A DNA stretch of 64,000 nucleotides from Endozoicomonas sp965232255 (GCA_965232255.1 OZ246962.1:992001-1056000); one strand, 5' to 3'; numbered from the stretch's first letter, positions 45,124 through 55,472 are shown. Numbers and translations: made by a program. Notes: generated by a model from the letters alone, not told the origin.

Positions 45124-46083
45124 ATGGAATTCAAAGACTACTACAAAATTCTGGGCGTTGATCCCGACGCTGATAAAAAAACGATAAAGAACGCCTACCG
45201 AAAACTGGCCAGAAAGTATCACCCGGATGTCAGTGACCATCGCGATGCGGAGGACCAGTTTAAGGCGGTCGCCGAAGCCTATGAAGTACTTAAAGATGAC
45301 GAGCGACGCGCAGAATACGACGAAATTCGTCAATACGGAGATACTCGCAATGGGTTTCGTCCGCCACCTGGCTGGCAACCTTCGGGAGGATGGCACGAAA
45401 GTGATAGCGACGGCCATTTTCAAGGCGATTTTTCGGACTTTTTTTCCTCAATTTTTGGTTCGGCAGGCGGCGCACACGCCCACGATTTTGGGCGACGAAA
45501 GACTTATGATCGCAAAGGCCGTGATGTTGAGACAGAGCTGCCTGTCTTTCTTGAAGATGTTCTCTCAAAAGAGCCCAAAACCATCTCCTATAGCCTCCCC
45601 CACTACGATGATAATGGGCGCGTCACCGAAGTAAATAAAACCCTGAAAGTTAAAATCCCTGCCGGAGTGAGTGATGGCGAACTTATTCGTCTCAAAGGGC
45701 AAGGGGGGCCAGGTATCGGTAACGGCCCCAATGGTGATTTGTACCTGCGGATTCGGCTGGTTCCACACCCACTGTTTGATGTGGAAGGGCATAACCTGAT
45801 TATCACTGTTCCAGTCGCCCCCTGGGAGGCGGCTCTTGGCACTAAAGTGACGCTGCCAACCCTGTCAGGCAAGATTAATTTAACCATTCCTGCGAATAGC
45901 CAGACTGGGCAACGCTTGCGGGTTAAAGGCAAAGGACTGCCCGGCAAACATACGCAGGGTGATCTTTATGCAGTGCTTAAAGTCGTGATGCCTGCGAACA
46001 ACGACGCTGTCAAGGAGCAGTGGCAAGAGCTGGCAAAGCTTGTTCCCTTTGATCCCAGGGCACAGTGGAGTAAAACATCATGA
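45124..46083 (+). CDS. cbpA: DnaJ-family curved-DNA-binding protein CbpA
   Basis: A J-domain fills residues 1-70 with the HPD motif in RKYHPDVSDH. A Gly/Phe-rich linker follows (FRPPPGWQPSGGW), then two beta-sandwich substrate domains (KIPAGVSDGELIRLKGQGGP; TLPTLSGKINLTIPANSQTG). There is no zinc-finger region, which marks the CbpA type. Acts as DnaK co-chaperone and nucleoid protein. Overlaps cbpM by 4 bp. Confidence 0.94.
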   Translation: MEFKDYYKILGVDPDADKKTIKNAYRKLARKYHPDVSDHRDAEDQFKAVAEAYEVLKDDERRAEYDEIRQYGDTRNGFRPPPGWQPSGGWHESDSDGHFQGDFSDFFSSIFGSAGGAHAHDFGRRKTYDRKGRDVETELPVFLEDVLSKEPKTISYSLPHYDDNGRVTEVNKTLKVKIPAGVSDGELIRLKGQGGPGIGNGPNGDLYLRIRLVPHPLFDVEGHNLIITVPVAPWEAALGTKVTLPTLSGKINLTIPANSQTGQRLRVKGKGLPGKHTQGDLYAVLKVVMPANNDAVKEQWQELAKLVPFDPRAQWSKTS

Positions 46084-46388
46084 ACGATACACAAACAACT
46101 TACCTGAGTTTCACTGAAATCTGCCTGCGAACCGGAGTAACACGGGAGACGTTCATCGAAATCGTCGAACAGGGAATTGTCAAGCCAATTGGCACGTCGC
46201 CGGATGAGTGGCAGTTCAGCCCGGCAATGGTACTTTTGACCCAAAAAGCCGTACGCTTGCACCGTGACCTTCATGTGGACTGGCCTGGAATAGCACTGGC
46301 TCTGGACTTGCTGGACAAGCTGGATCAGCTGCAATCAGAAAATCGCTATCTGAAGCAGCGCCTTGGTCGTTTTATGAATCTGCAATAG
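46080..46388 (+). CDS. cbpM: CbpA modulator CbpM
   Basis: 102 residues: a MerR-like winged-helix N-terminus (LSFTEICLRTGVTRETFIEIV) and a C-terminal coiled-coil helix (LALDLLDKLDQLQSENRYLK). CbpM binds the J-domain of CbpA and inhibits its co-chaperone and DNA-binding activity. The ATGA overlap with cbpA couples their translation. Confidence 0.92.
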   Translation: MNDTQTTYLSFTEICLRTGVTRETFIEIVEQGIVKPIGTSPDEWQFSPAMVLLTQKAVRLHRDLHVDWPGIALALDLLDKLDQLQSENRYLKQRLGRFMNLQ

Positions 46389-47095
46389 CAAGCCACAGCA
46401 TTACATTGCCATAAGGCGTGCTGAAATTGTTGTTGTCAGGATAAAGAGCGAGAGAATGCTCTTTCTATAGCAACTTTCTATAGTAGCTTCCTCCACTGAT
46501 TGCTTGTCTCGGATCAGTGGAGGAGGTTGGTCAGCCAAGTTAGCACTTGATGCGGTGCGGTGAGCCTCCCACCTGAAGTACGTACCACGTTAGTGGAAAA
46601 GCCTTTTCACACTGAACTATATGACCAACTTATTGTCGAAGAACTCATTATCAAAGTTGGGCATTATGATGAGTTTGAATTTTTTAATACTACATCTCTA
46701 ATATGGCGGTTTTGGTAAGGTAATTTTGATAATAGATAAGGTAGTTTTGATAATAAATGTCGCTATCTGGTATTAAATATCAGCGATAAAAACTGATAAT
46801 AAAAACCGCAGTAACCGATCAGCAGGAATGTATAGTCATTAGAAGGTCTATTGAAATAGCTATTAATAATTTTTTTAACAATAGTTTTCTAACGATGGTT
46901 TTTCTAATTAAATGGTTTTCTAATTAATAGTTGTTATAACTTCAGCACTTTGGTTCTTGTTGATTGTTGTTAAAATTGTTTTTTTGCGAATTTTATGTAT
47001 TTAGTTATTTTAATTTTGCATCCAGAAAAAATTAATTGATTCACCCACCGGTCCTCCTCTAGAAACCGACCATTAATAACAGGAGTCAATGAAAA
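46389..47095. other. 707-bp AT-rich region upstream of the TRAF-like gene
   Basis: No ORF is supported. A perfect 11-bp hairpin stem (CCTCCACTGAT at 46490-46500 with ATCAGTGGAGG at 46513-46523) lies after cbpM and may end its transcript, though a T-run is lacking. Further on the DNA is very AT-rich with short direct repeats (46895-46927). Confidence 0.45.
46895..46927 (+). repeat. Tandem 16-17-bp repeat
   Basis: ATGGTTTTTCTAATTAA (46895-46911) is followed at once by ATGGTTTTCTAATTAA (46912-46927); the copies differ by one T. A looser repeat (GGTARTTTTGATAATARAT type) lies upstream at about 46719-46760. Confidence 0.85.
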
Positions 47096-48541
47096 ATGTA
47101 CCCCAGCATCAAGCCTCCCACTCCATGGTTTTCAACGCTTCGTAGCAGTGCTACAGATACAGTCGGACAAAGCGTTTTACTGAGTCAGCAAGTTTTTCGG
47201 ACAACCAGCGGCAGCGTGTTTCGGTGTAATCTTAACAATACCAATTTCGACGTTAACAAGCTTTTTTGCTGTCAGTGTTCGCAGGGAAATGCCCACATTG
47301 TTGAGGCCAGGTCGCTGAAAGCCAGATCCGTCAGGTCTGAAGCAGCCCATCTTCAAAGGGATATCCTGAATCTAATACCGACCGGCGATGATTTTGCAGG
47401 CTGCAGTTACATCGCTGATATTAAGTGTGCCCGACGCGACGCTCCATATGACTACCAAAGCTTTCCTTGCGATGAGAAACTGACTCAGATGGCTCAGCAG
47501 AACAAGGTTGTTTGTGCCTACCAGCAGCCTAATGGGAAAGAGTGTGGAGAACAGATTGTACTGAGTGAACTGCCCGATCACCACCGCCTGCTCCACGATG
47601 GTAAGTTCCAGCCCATTTCACCTGCGTCACGAGATAGTGCATCCGCGACTTCTACCCGATTTCAACCTAGCGAGCTGTGTGGAATGATCGGCCCAGGTGC
47701 TCCTGTACTCAGTGCCAGACGATCTCCGAGTGAAATGGGACTTGGTATGGATGCCGTTGTGAATCCTCGGGAGGTTCTATCGGTCCAGCAGTTTAATGAG
47801 GTTCTGTCTCCTTCGCAGTTTGCATTTGTTAGAAATTATGTTGAGACGAGTAACAGTACTAACAAAAAGGATATTGAAAATAATAAGAAGAGTATCGGAG
47901 ATACTAAAAAGTGCATTGATGGTAACAAGGCGAACATTGCTGAGCTAATCACTCAGATGGGTACCCTTGTCCGGGTAACTGAACAGCTTGAAAACGCTGC
48001 GGCTAAATTGACGGCAGAAGTTGCCAGTCAAGGCAGCTACATCGAAAGACTGGAGCGCAGAGAACAGTTCGGCCATAACAATGGCACACTGCTCTGGAAA
48101 ATTGCAGACTTCAAGAAAGCCATTGAAGAAGCCAGATTGCATCGTGACAAGGTTTCATTTCAAAGCAACAGTTTCTACTCACACACTGGCTGCAAGCTAC
48201 GTGCAAAGATATATCCCAACGGAGATGGTCTTGCCGAGCGCAAACAGGTCAGCGTGTTTTTGGTCATTCTGAAAACAGAAATGGACAATTTTATTCGTTG
48301 GCCATTTGTGGAGAAAGTTACCATGGCGGCGATTGGTTCCGGTGGGCAGCTTTTGCACCAGGATTCGTTTACACCAGATCCCGCTAGCTCAAGCTTTCAG
48401 CAGCCTCGCAGGAATTACAATATTGCTTCCGGAATACCCTGTTTTCTGCCATTGGAGGATATTGAAAACTTTTTGGTTGATGGCGCTTTGCACCTCAAAA
48501 TCACCGTAGGTGAACAAGATGACCCAGGCTCTCAAAATTGA
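47096..48541 (+). CDS. TRAF-like protein: zinc finger, coiled coil and MATH domain
   Basis: ATG lies 10 bases after AGGAG. The 481-residue protein has a Cys/His-rich N-terminus, a TRAF-type zinc-finger pattern at about 140-167 (VVCAYQQPNGKECGEQ, then DHHRLLH), a polar coiled-coil stretch at 255-323 and a C-terminal MATH (TRAF-C) domain at about 329-472 (LLWKIADFKKAIEEA, KLRAKIYPNGDG, FQQPRRNYNIASGIPCFLPL). This is the order of animal TRAF adaptors, which link receptors to ubiquitin signalling. No signal peptide. Probably acquired from a eukaryote, possibly an effector. Confidence 0.85.
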   Translation: MYPSIKPPTPWFSTLRSSATDTVGQSVLLSQQVFRTTSGSVFRCNLNNTNFDVNKLFCCQCSQGNAHIVEARSLKARSVRSEAAHLQRDILNLIPTGDDFAGCSYIADIKCARRDAPYDYQSFPCDEKLTQMAQQNKVVCAYQQPNGKECGEQIVLSELPDHHRLLHDGKFQPISPASRDSASATSTRFQPSELCGMIGPGAPVLSARRSPSEMGLGMDAVVNPREVLSVQQFNEVLSPSQFAFVRNYVETSNSTNKKDIENNKKSIGDTKKCIDGNKANIAELITQMGTLVRVTEQLENAAAKLTAEVASQGSYIERLERREQFGHNNGTLLWKIADFKKAIEEARLHRDKVSFQSNSFYSHTGCKLRAKIYPNGDGLAERKQVSVFLVILKTEMDNFIRWPFVEKVTMAAIGSGGQLLHQDSFTPDPASSSFQQPRRNYNIASGIPCFLPLEDIENFLVDGALHLKITVGEQDDPGSQN

Positions 48542-48572
48542 TTGCACCAGAGACTGGATATACAGGCTGCTC

Positions 48573-51500
48573 TCATGGATCACTTGCCGAGTTCTCACCC
48601 ATAAAATCGGCCCATACGGCAGCTACCTTCTGGCGCAGGTCTTCGGCCACCGTCTCTTCGACGACCGGCACTTCATTTTGCAACGCTTTTTGGTGAATAC
48701 ATAGACGAAACATTTTGTAAGCTTCCCGTAGCTGATGGGCATCTTCCTTGTTGAACAGCCCGGCATTTTCCAGCTCTTCAGAGATGCGAATATTGTCAGT
48801 CCAGCGCAACAAAGATGGATATTGGTGTCCGTAGCGCAAAACAGCAAATTGCATTAGAAACTCAATATCAACAATGCCACCCGGATCGTGCTTCATATGA
48901 AAGCCAGTGCCAGATGCCCTTGTGCCCAAGTGATCACGCATTTTGTGGCGCATCTCCACTACCGCCGCACGCAGTTTTGTCTCGTCGCGTTGCTGACCAA
49001 GAATGGTGGCACGCAGTCGGTCAAACTGTTCGGCCAGTGCCTGATCACCAGCCACCACCCGTGCTCTGACCAGGGCCTGATGCTCCCATGTCCATGCCTC
49101 CTCTTTCTGATATTTATCGAAGTAGGCGAAGGAGTTCACCAACAACCCCTTGGTACCTGAGGGACGCAGGCGCATATCGGCCTCATATAGAATTCCGGAA
49201 GCAGTCTGCGTGGTCAGAATATGAATAATCCGTTGGCCCAGTCGGGTGTAGAAGGTGGTGCTGTCGATCATCTTTGGTCCGCTGGTTTCCTTATTGGTGC
49301 CGCCGTTGTGGAGAAATACCAGGTCCAGGTCAGATCCGGGGCCAAGTTCAATGCCACCCAGTTTGCCATAGCCGACGATAATAAATCCCGGATCGCACAG
49401 CTGGCCATTAACATCCCTGGGCATGCCGAATTTCGCCGTCAGGTTACGCCAGGCAATGGCCAGCACGGCCGCCAAAATAACCTCGGCAATCCAGGTCAGG
49501 TAGTCGCTCTCTTTCATCAGTGGCAGTGTACAGGACACCTGTGCTGCCGCTACCCGCAAAACATGGGCCATTTTAAAGTGGCGTAGGGTCTCCATCTGGT
49601 TTTCCAGGTCATCTTCGGGAATGTGGGCCAGCTGTTGGCGCAATTCGTCAGCCAGCGCTGCTTTTTCAGGTGGATTGTACAGGTCGCCAGGATCGAGAAA
49701 CTCATCAAGCAGCGCCGGAAAGCGGGCAATCTGCTGGGCAATCCATGGGCTGGCAATGCATAGTTTGCCCAGATGCTCCAACGCGGGTGGATTCTCCATC
49801 AACAAAACCAGATAAGCCGTACGGCGTAGCACTGCCTCCACCAGCGGCAAAATTCGCTCCAGAAAGATGTCCGGTTCACTGGATTGAGCCACAACATTGA
49901 GTAGCAATGGCATAAATTTATCCAGTCGGTCCCGACTCTGGCGGCGAACGCGGGTTATGGCTTTGCCGTCTTTCAGGGCAACCAGTCGTTGCCATGATGC
50001 CCCGGCATCCATAAATCCTGCGCTGCTCAGCAACTGCTCGGCCTCTGTGTCATTGAGCTGACCTAACCACAGAGCTTGCCACTGATCATTGCAATCGTCG
50101 GTGGTATCTGGATCAGCGACAACAGCAACAAAATGGGTAATTACACACTGTTGCTGTTGCTTCAGTGTTTTTAGCAGTGCTGGCCAGTCGTGATGATTCA
50201 TGCTGAAGGCAACTCTGGCCTGAATAATCGGGTCTTTGGGCAGATCCTGGGTCTGTCGGTCGGCAATGGCTTGTATGGCGTGCTCCAGATTGCGCAGGAA
50301 AATATACGCTTCTCGCAGCTGTCGTGCCTGAGTTGGGGCAAAGTAACCCTTTGCCTGTAAAGTGGTCAGGATGCTCAGCAGGTTACGACCTTGCAGACTG
50401 CGGTCGCGCCCACCATGAATTAGCTGGAAAGACTGCACGATAAACTCAATTTCACGAATGCCGCCGGGGCCGAGCTTGATATTGCTGGCCATGCCTTTAC
50501 GTTTTACTTCCCGCTGAATCAGCTGCTTCATCTCGCGCAGAGCAATGATGGAGCCAAAATCGATATAACGCCGGTAGACAAAGGGCCGTAGTTGACTGAG
50601 CAAACGCTGGCCCTGAGTGATATTGCCAGCCACTGCCCGAGCCTTGAGCATGGCGTAACGCTCCCAGTCCCGGCCCTGATCCTGGTAGTACTGTTCCATG
50701 GCAGCAAAGCTCATGGCCAGGGCACCGCTGTTGCCATAAGGCCGCAGACGCATGTCAACCCGAAAGACAAAGCCGTCAGCGCTCTGGCTATCCAGCACTC
50801 TGATTAGCCGTTGGCCGAGTCGGAGAAAAAATTCCTGATTGCTCAGCGCTTTTTTACTGCCTCGGGTTTCTCCCTGACACGGATAAGCAAAGATCAGATC
50901 GATATCTGACGAAAGGTTCAGGTCACGGGCACCCAGTTTACCCATGCCCAGCACCACCATCTGCTGGGGTACGGGCACTCCCTCGGGGATATCAGTGCCA
51001 TAGGGTGTCCCGAGGCTTTGGCAGCAATCGTGATAGAGCCAGCGAAGGGCAGCGTCAATACAAGCATCGGCCAGCGCCGAAAGGTCAGCCGTGGTTTCAG
51101 GCATGGTGATCCGGCGATTGAGATCAAGCCAGATAATGCGCACCATTTCCTGGTTGCGGTAGTGACGCAAGGCGGTCATAAGTGTCTGCTCACTATCGAT
51201 CGAAGCAAGAGCATTACTAAGTTGTTCGCCGTGGTTTTGTACTGACTTGGCCAAATGCTCATGGTTTGCTAGGATCGATGCCAGCCACTGTGGATGGGCG
51301 ATGCATTGTCCGGCAGCAAAATCACTGCCGGCCCAGCAGCGAATCAACTCATCCACCGCCGCTGTGGTTACCGGCTGTTCGGCAAACGCGGAATGATTGT
51401 CCTCGAACTGTCGCCAGTGCGCCAAAACTCCCTGCTGGATAACGGCTGGAATTCCAGATGCGCTCAACCGTTGACGGAATTGTACCTTAAGTGACTCCAT
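48573..51500 (-). CDS. glnE: Glutamine synthetase adenylyltransferase/deadenylase
   Basis: Bifunctional enzyme that adenylylates and deadenylylates glutamine synthetase according to PII state. 975 residues (E. coli 946). Two nucleotidyltransferase domains are seen: N-terminal deadenylase with LSSDIDLIFAYP near residue 205, and C-terminal adenylase with GPGSDLDLVFLHNGG near 720, each with its metal aspartates. GPGGIREIEFIVQ and DPGGIVDIEFLMQ are the paired second motifs. Monocistronic. Confidence 0.96.
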   Translation of the reverse strand: MESLKVQFRQRLSASGIPAVIQQGVLAHWRQFEDNHSAFAEQPVTTAAVDELIRCWAGSDFAAGQCIAHPQWLASILANHEHLAKSVQNHGEQLSNALASIDSEQTLMTALRHYRNQEMVRIIWLDLNRRITMPETTADLSALADACIDAALRWLYHDCCQSLGTPYGTDIPEGVPVPQQMVVLGMGKLGARDLNLSSDIDLIFAYPCQGETRGSKKALSNQEFFLRLGQRLIRVLDSQSADGFVFRVDMRLRPYGNSGALAMSFAAMEQYYQDQGRDWERYAMLKARAVAGNITQGQRLLSQLRPFVYRRYIDFGSIIALREMKQLIQREVKRKGMASNIKLGPGGIREIEFIVQSFQLIHGGRDRSLQGRNLLSILTTLQAKGYFAPTQARQLREAYIFLRNLEHAIQAIADRQTQDLPKDPIIQARVAFSMNHHDWPALLKTLKQQQQCVITHFVAVVADPDTTDDCNDQWQALWLGQLNDTEAEQLLSSAGFMDAGASWQRLVALKDGKAITRVRRQSRDRLDKFMPLLLNVVAQSSEPDIFLERILPLVEAVLRRTAYLVLLMENPPALEHLGKLCIASPWIAQQIARFPALLDEFLDPGDLYNPPEKAALADELRQQLAHIPEDDLENQMETLRHFKMAHVLRVAAAQVSCTLPLMKESDYLTWIAEVILAAVLAIAWRNLTAKFGMPRDVNGQLCDPGFIIVGYGKLGGIELGPGSDLDLVFLHNGGTNKETSGPKMIDSTTFYTRLGQRIIHILTTQTASGILYEADMRLRPSGTKGLLVNSFAYFDKYQKEEAWTWEHQALVRARVVAGDQALAEQFDRLRATILGQQRDETKLRAAVVEMRHKMRDHLGTRASGTGFHMKHDPGGIVDIEFLMQFAVLRYGHQYPSLLRWTDNIRISEELENAGLFNKEDAHQLREAYKMFRLCIHQKALQNEVPVVEETVAEDLRQKVAAVWADFMGENSASDP

Positions 51501-51633
51501 GAACCCGCTCTCTGCTGATTTGCGGATTCATTCTATGAAAACGACCTTTCCACTGCCAGCGCGCCGGAGCTTGTTATGGTGGCTGGGTCATGGCGCATTT
51601 TTCAATCATCTGATTATCTAGCGAGCCGCGGGT

Positions 51634-52518
51634 ATGTTTATTGTTCGACTATTATCGCTGGTGCCTTTTTTTCTCCTCTATCGCCTGAGCTGGCTACTCT
51701 ACGCCGTTGCTTTCTACGTGCTCGGCTACCGCAAGAGAGTGGTCTGCGACAATATCAGGCACGCGTTTCCGGAGAAAAACGAACAACAGGTACGGGCACT
51801 GGCAAAGGCGTTTTATCGTCAGCTTGCCGACTCTGTGCTGGAAGTCATCAAGGCTTACAGTATGAGCGGCGACGAGTTCAAACAGCGTTGTCGCATTGTC
51901 GGTGCAGAACAGTTAAAGCCACACAGCAATGGGCCTGTTATTGTCCTGTGCATCCACCAAGGTAATTGGGAGTGGATATTGCACGGTGTTGCACTGCAAC
52001 TGGGCATTGCCGTTGATCCTGTCTACAAGCCGCTGCATCACCAGGGTTGGGATCAGTTTATGCAGCGGGTTCGCAGTCGGTTCAATTCTCGTCCCATTCC
52101 CCTCAGACGAGCTGGCCGGGACCTGCTTAAACGTGGCAAGGATTTTCGGATTTTTGTCATGCTGGCGGACCAGAAACCCATTGACGGCGAGAGTTGCCAC
52201 TGGGTTCCGTATTTGAACCGGGAAGCCCCTTTTTATGTGGGAGCAGAAAAGTTGGCCAGCCTGACCCAATACCCGGTGTTTTTTGCCCAGTGTCGGCGCG
52301 TTCGCCAGGGCTATTACGAGGTTGATTTGCAACCATTGGCTGCACCGCCTTATCAACGGGTTCGTGGCGACAGTGATTATCCAATGACCGAGGCCTATGT
52401 GAAAGCCGCCGAAAAAGCTATCCGGGAGCAGCCGGAAACATTTCTGTGGAGCCATCACCGCTGGAAGCGCAAGCGTTTTCCTGAATTCGATCAGGCGGCG
52501 GTAGAATGTTCGCCTTGA
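51634..52518 (+). CDS. Lipid A biosynthesis acyltransferase (LpxL/LpxM family)
   Basis: Inner-membrane enzyme that adds a secondary acyl chain to lipid A from acyl-ACP. One N-terminal membrane helix (SLVPFFLLYRLSWLLYAVAF) precedes NIRHAFPEKNEQ. The catalytic HX4E motif is HQGNWEW near residue 108; MLADQKPIDGES and the C-terminal WSHHRWKRKRF are family blocks. At 294 residues it is somewhat shorter than LpxL (306) and LpxM (323); which acyl position it serves cannot be told. Confidence 0.9.
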   Translation: MFIVRLLSLVPFFLLYRLSWLLYAVAFYVLGYRKRVVCDNIRHAFPEKNEQQVRALAKAFYRQLADSVLEVIKAYSMSGDEFKQRCRIVGAEQLKPHSNGPVIVLCIHQGNWEWILHGVALQLGIAVDPVYKPLHHQGWDQFMQRVRSRFNSRPIPLRRAGRDLLKRGKDFRIFVMLADQKPIDGESCHWVPYLNREAPFYVGAEKLASLTQYPVFFAQCRRVRQGYYEVDLQPLAAPPYQRVRGDSDYPMTEAYVKAAEKAIREQPETFLWSHHRWKRKRFPEFDQAAVECSP

Positions 52519-52753
52519 GATTTAAATGAAAAAGCGGTGAACGGTTCCAGGACCAAGGGAATGTTTCCTGATGATTTTTTGGAACGATGGTTTGTTCGCC
52601 TCTGAAAAAGACCATATTTTTCGCTTCTCAGATTCCGGCGTATTTTTTTCTATTGTTAGCACCAATCAAGCATTAACATAGGTGGTCATTTGTGGACGCC
52701 TGACAAGTTCATTTTTTAACAGATGATATCAACGGTCAGAAACAAACACAGTA

Positions 52754-52777
52754 ACAGCAACAGCAACAGCAACACTT
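52754..52777 (+). repeat. AACAGC hexanucleotide repeat ahead of aceE
   Basis: Four exact copies of AACAGC in tandem, with a partial fifth, lie in the aceE leader about 10-35 bases before the possible starts. Such units can change in number by slippage. Confidence 0.9.
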
Positions 52778-52811
52778 AAGTAGCTTGATGGATTTCGGAG
52801 CGCACCAGTTT

Positions 52812-55472
52812 ATGCATGACATCGACCCAATTGAGACTCAGGAATGGCTGGAAGCACTGGATTCGGTACGGGAACAAGAAGGTGAGGATCGCGCTCACTT
52901 TCTGCTCACCCAGTTGGTTCAGCACGCACGGGCTAAGGGTACCCAACTGCCTTACACCATTACCACGCCCTATCGCAATACCATTCCGCTAGATAAAGAA
53001 GCGCAAATACCCGGTGACCGGTTCATGGAGCGTCGCATACGTTCGATGATACGCTGGAACGCCCTGGCCATGGTGATGCGTGCCAATAGAAAGGACAGCA
53101 CCCTGGGCGGCCATATATCTACGTTCGCCTCCATCGCAACGCTTTACGATATTGGTTATAACTATTTTTTCCACGGCCAGGACGAAAATCGTGAAAGTGA
53201 CCTGATTTATTTCCAGGGACATAGCTCTCCGGGCAACTACGCCCGTGCTTTTCTGGAAGGTCGTCTGAGTGAAACCCAACTGAATAACTTCCGCCAGGAG
53301 ATTCGTGGTGATGGACTCTCCTCTTACCCACACCCAAAATTGATGCCTGAGTTTTGGCAGTTTCCCACCGTGTCCATGGGGCTTGGTCCGTTGATGGCCA
53401 TCTACCAGGCACACTTTATCAAGTACATGATCAACCGGGGCATGATGCCGGATCAGAAGCGCAAGGTCTGGGCCTTTTTGGGCGATGGCGAGACCGATGA
53501 GCCCGAATCCCGTGGTGCTATCTCTCTGGCCAGCCGTGAAGGACTGGATAATCTGATCTTCGTCATTAACTGCAATCTGCAGCGTCTTGATGGTCCGGTA
53601 CGCGGTGATGGCAAAATCATGCAGGAGCTTGAAGGCGTCTTTCGCGGTGCGGGCTGGAATGTGATCAAGGTGGTCTGGGGCGGGAACTGGGACCCATTGT
53701 TGGCCCAGGATCGTCATGGCAGGCTGCAAAAACTGCTGGACGAAGCGGTGGATGGTGATTATCAGAACTGCAAATCCAGGGGAGGGGCCTGGACCCGTGA
53801 GCACTTCTTTGGTCGTGACCCGGAAGTTCTGAAGATGGTGGAACATCTCTCGGATGAGGATATCTGGCGCCTGAAGCGTGGTGGGCATGACCCACAGAAG
53901 GTTTATGCGGCCTATCACGAAGCGGTTAATCACACTGGCTCGCCCACGGTGATTCTGACCCAGACCGTTAAGGGTTACGGCATGGGACCTACCGGTGAAG
54001 CGGCCAATATCGCCCACAACGTGAAAAAGCTGTCATTCGATGACCTCAAGCACTTCCGTGACCGGTTTGACCTGCCCATCAAAGACGAAGATATCGAGAA
54101 GATGCCCTACCTCAAACCCGACGCTGATAGCCCGGAAATGAAGTACATGCGCCAGCGCCGTGAGAAGTTTGGTGGTTTTATTCCTCAGCGTCGGACTGAA
54201 TCCGATGTCAAACTGGACATTCCCGGTCTGGAGATTTTTGATACCGTCCTCAAAGGCAGCGGTGAGCGGGAAATTTCCACCACCATGGTCTACGTGCGCA
54301 TTCTCTCCGCCTTGACCAAAGACAAGAGTCTGGGCAAGCGTATTGTGCCAATCATCCCCGATGAGGCGCGCACCTTTGGTATGGAAGGGATGTTCCGACA
54401 GCTGGCCATCTATTCAGCCGTTGGCCAGAAGTACGAGCCAATGGATTTCGACCAGGTGATGGTCTACAAAGAGTCGCGTCAGGGACAGATTCTTGAAGCG
54501 GGAATTACCGAGGCTGGGGCTCATGCGGCCTGGATTGCAGCGGCTACGTCGTACAGTAGCAATAACGTACCGATGATTCCGTTCTACGCCTTCTACTCCA
54601 TGTTTGGCTTTCAGCGTACCGGCGACCTGGCCTGGGCCGCTGGTGATATACAGGTACGGGGTTTCATGATTGGTGGTACTGCCGGGCGCACCACTCTGAA
54701 CGGTGAGGGTCTGCAACACCAGGATGGCCATAGCCTTATACTGTCCTCTGTTATACCCAACTGTATCAGCTACGATCCGACCTACGGCTACGAAATGGCA
54801 GTGATTATCCAGGATGGCCTGCAGCGTATGTACGGCAATGGCGAGAACATCTGGTACTACATCACCGCCATGAATGAGAACTACCGTCAGCCAGCGCTGC
54901 CCGAGGGCCCGGAAGTGATCGAGGGTATCCTCAAGGGACTGTACAACATCGTCGAGAGTGAGCAAAAAGAAGGGCTGAAAGTCCAGCTACTTGGTTGCGG
55001 CACTATTTTGCGAGAAGTGCTGGCAGCGGCGGACATCTTGCGGGACGAGTTCAACGTGGCAGCGGACATCTGGAGTGCCACCAGCTTTAACGAGCTGGCC
55101 CGGGATGGTCGGGATGCCAGACGCCATAACATGCTTAATCCAACCGCAGAACAACGTGTCAGCTGGGTTGAACAGCAACTGACCGGACACAAGGGACCGG
55201 TTATTGCCGCTTCAGATTATATAGGCCTGTACGCTGACCAGATTCGTGAGTTTGTCCCGGCGCACACCTACATTACCCTGGGCACTGATGGTTTTGGCCG
55301 TTCCGATACCCGCGAGGAGCTACGTTACTTCTTTGAGGTCGATCCTCACTTTATTGTGGTTGCCAGCCTTTACGCCCTGGTCCTGGACGGCGAGCTGGAT
55401 GCATCGGTAGTCAACGAAGCAATCAAGCGATTTGCCATCGACCCGAACAAAGTCAACCCTCTGTTCTGCTGA
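52812..55472 (+). CDS. aceE: Pyruvate dehydrogenase E1 component
   Basis: Homodimeric thiamine-diphosphate enzyme that decarboxylates pyruvate and acetylates the E2 lipoyl groups. From ATG 52812 (MHDIDPIETQEWLEAL), with GGAG upstream, it has 886 residues against 887 in E. coli; the frame is open to ATG 52788 and TTG 52785. The ThDP motif is GDGETDEPES to VINCN, and HISTFASIATLYD, LPMIPFYAF-type and ARDGRDARRHNML blocks agree. First gene of aceEF; no lpd follows. Confidence 0.95.
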   Translation: MHDIDPIETQEWLEALDSVREQEGEDRAHFLLTQLVQHARAKGTQLPYTITTPYRNTIPLDKEAQIPGDRFMERRIRSMIRWNALAMVMRANRKDSTLGGHISTFASIATLYDIGYNYFFHGQDENRESDLIYFQGHSSPGNYARAFLEGRLSETQLNNFRQEIRGDGLSSYPHPKLMPEFWQFPTVSMGLGPLMAIYQAHFIKYMINRGMMPDQKRKVWAFLGDGETDEPESRGAISLASREGLDNLIFVINCNLQRLDGPVRGDGKIMQELEGVFRGAGWNVIKVVWGGNWDPLLAQDRHGRLQKLLDEAVDGDYQNCKSRGGAWTREHFFGRDPEVLKMVEHLSDEDIWRLKRGGHDPQKVYAAYHEAVNHTGSPTVILTQTVKGYGMGPTGEAANIAHNVKKLSFDDLKHFRDRFDLPIKDEDIEKMPYLKPDADSPEMKYMRQRREKFGGFIPQRRTESDVKLDIPGLEIFDTVLKGSGEREISTTMVYVRILSALTKDKSLGKRIVPIIPDEARTFGMEGMFRQLAIYSAVGQKYEPMDFDQVMVYKESRQGQILEAGITEAGAHAAWIAAATSYSSNNVPMIPFYAFYSMFGFQRTGDLAWAAGDIQVRGFMIGGTAGRTTLNGEGLQHQDGHSLILSSVIPNCISYDPTYGYEMAVIIQDGLQRMYGNGENIWYYITAMNENYRQPALPEGPEVIEGILKGLYNIVESEQKEGLKVQLLGCGTILREVLAAADILRDEFNVAADIWSATSFNELARDGRDARRHNMLNPTAEQRVSWVEQQLTGHKGPVIAASDYIGLYADQIREFVPAHTYITLGTDGFGRSDTREELRYFFEVDPHFIVVASLYALVLDGELDASVVNEAIKRFAIDPNKVNPLFC

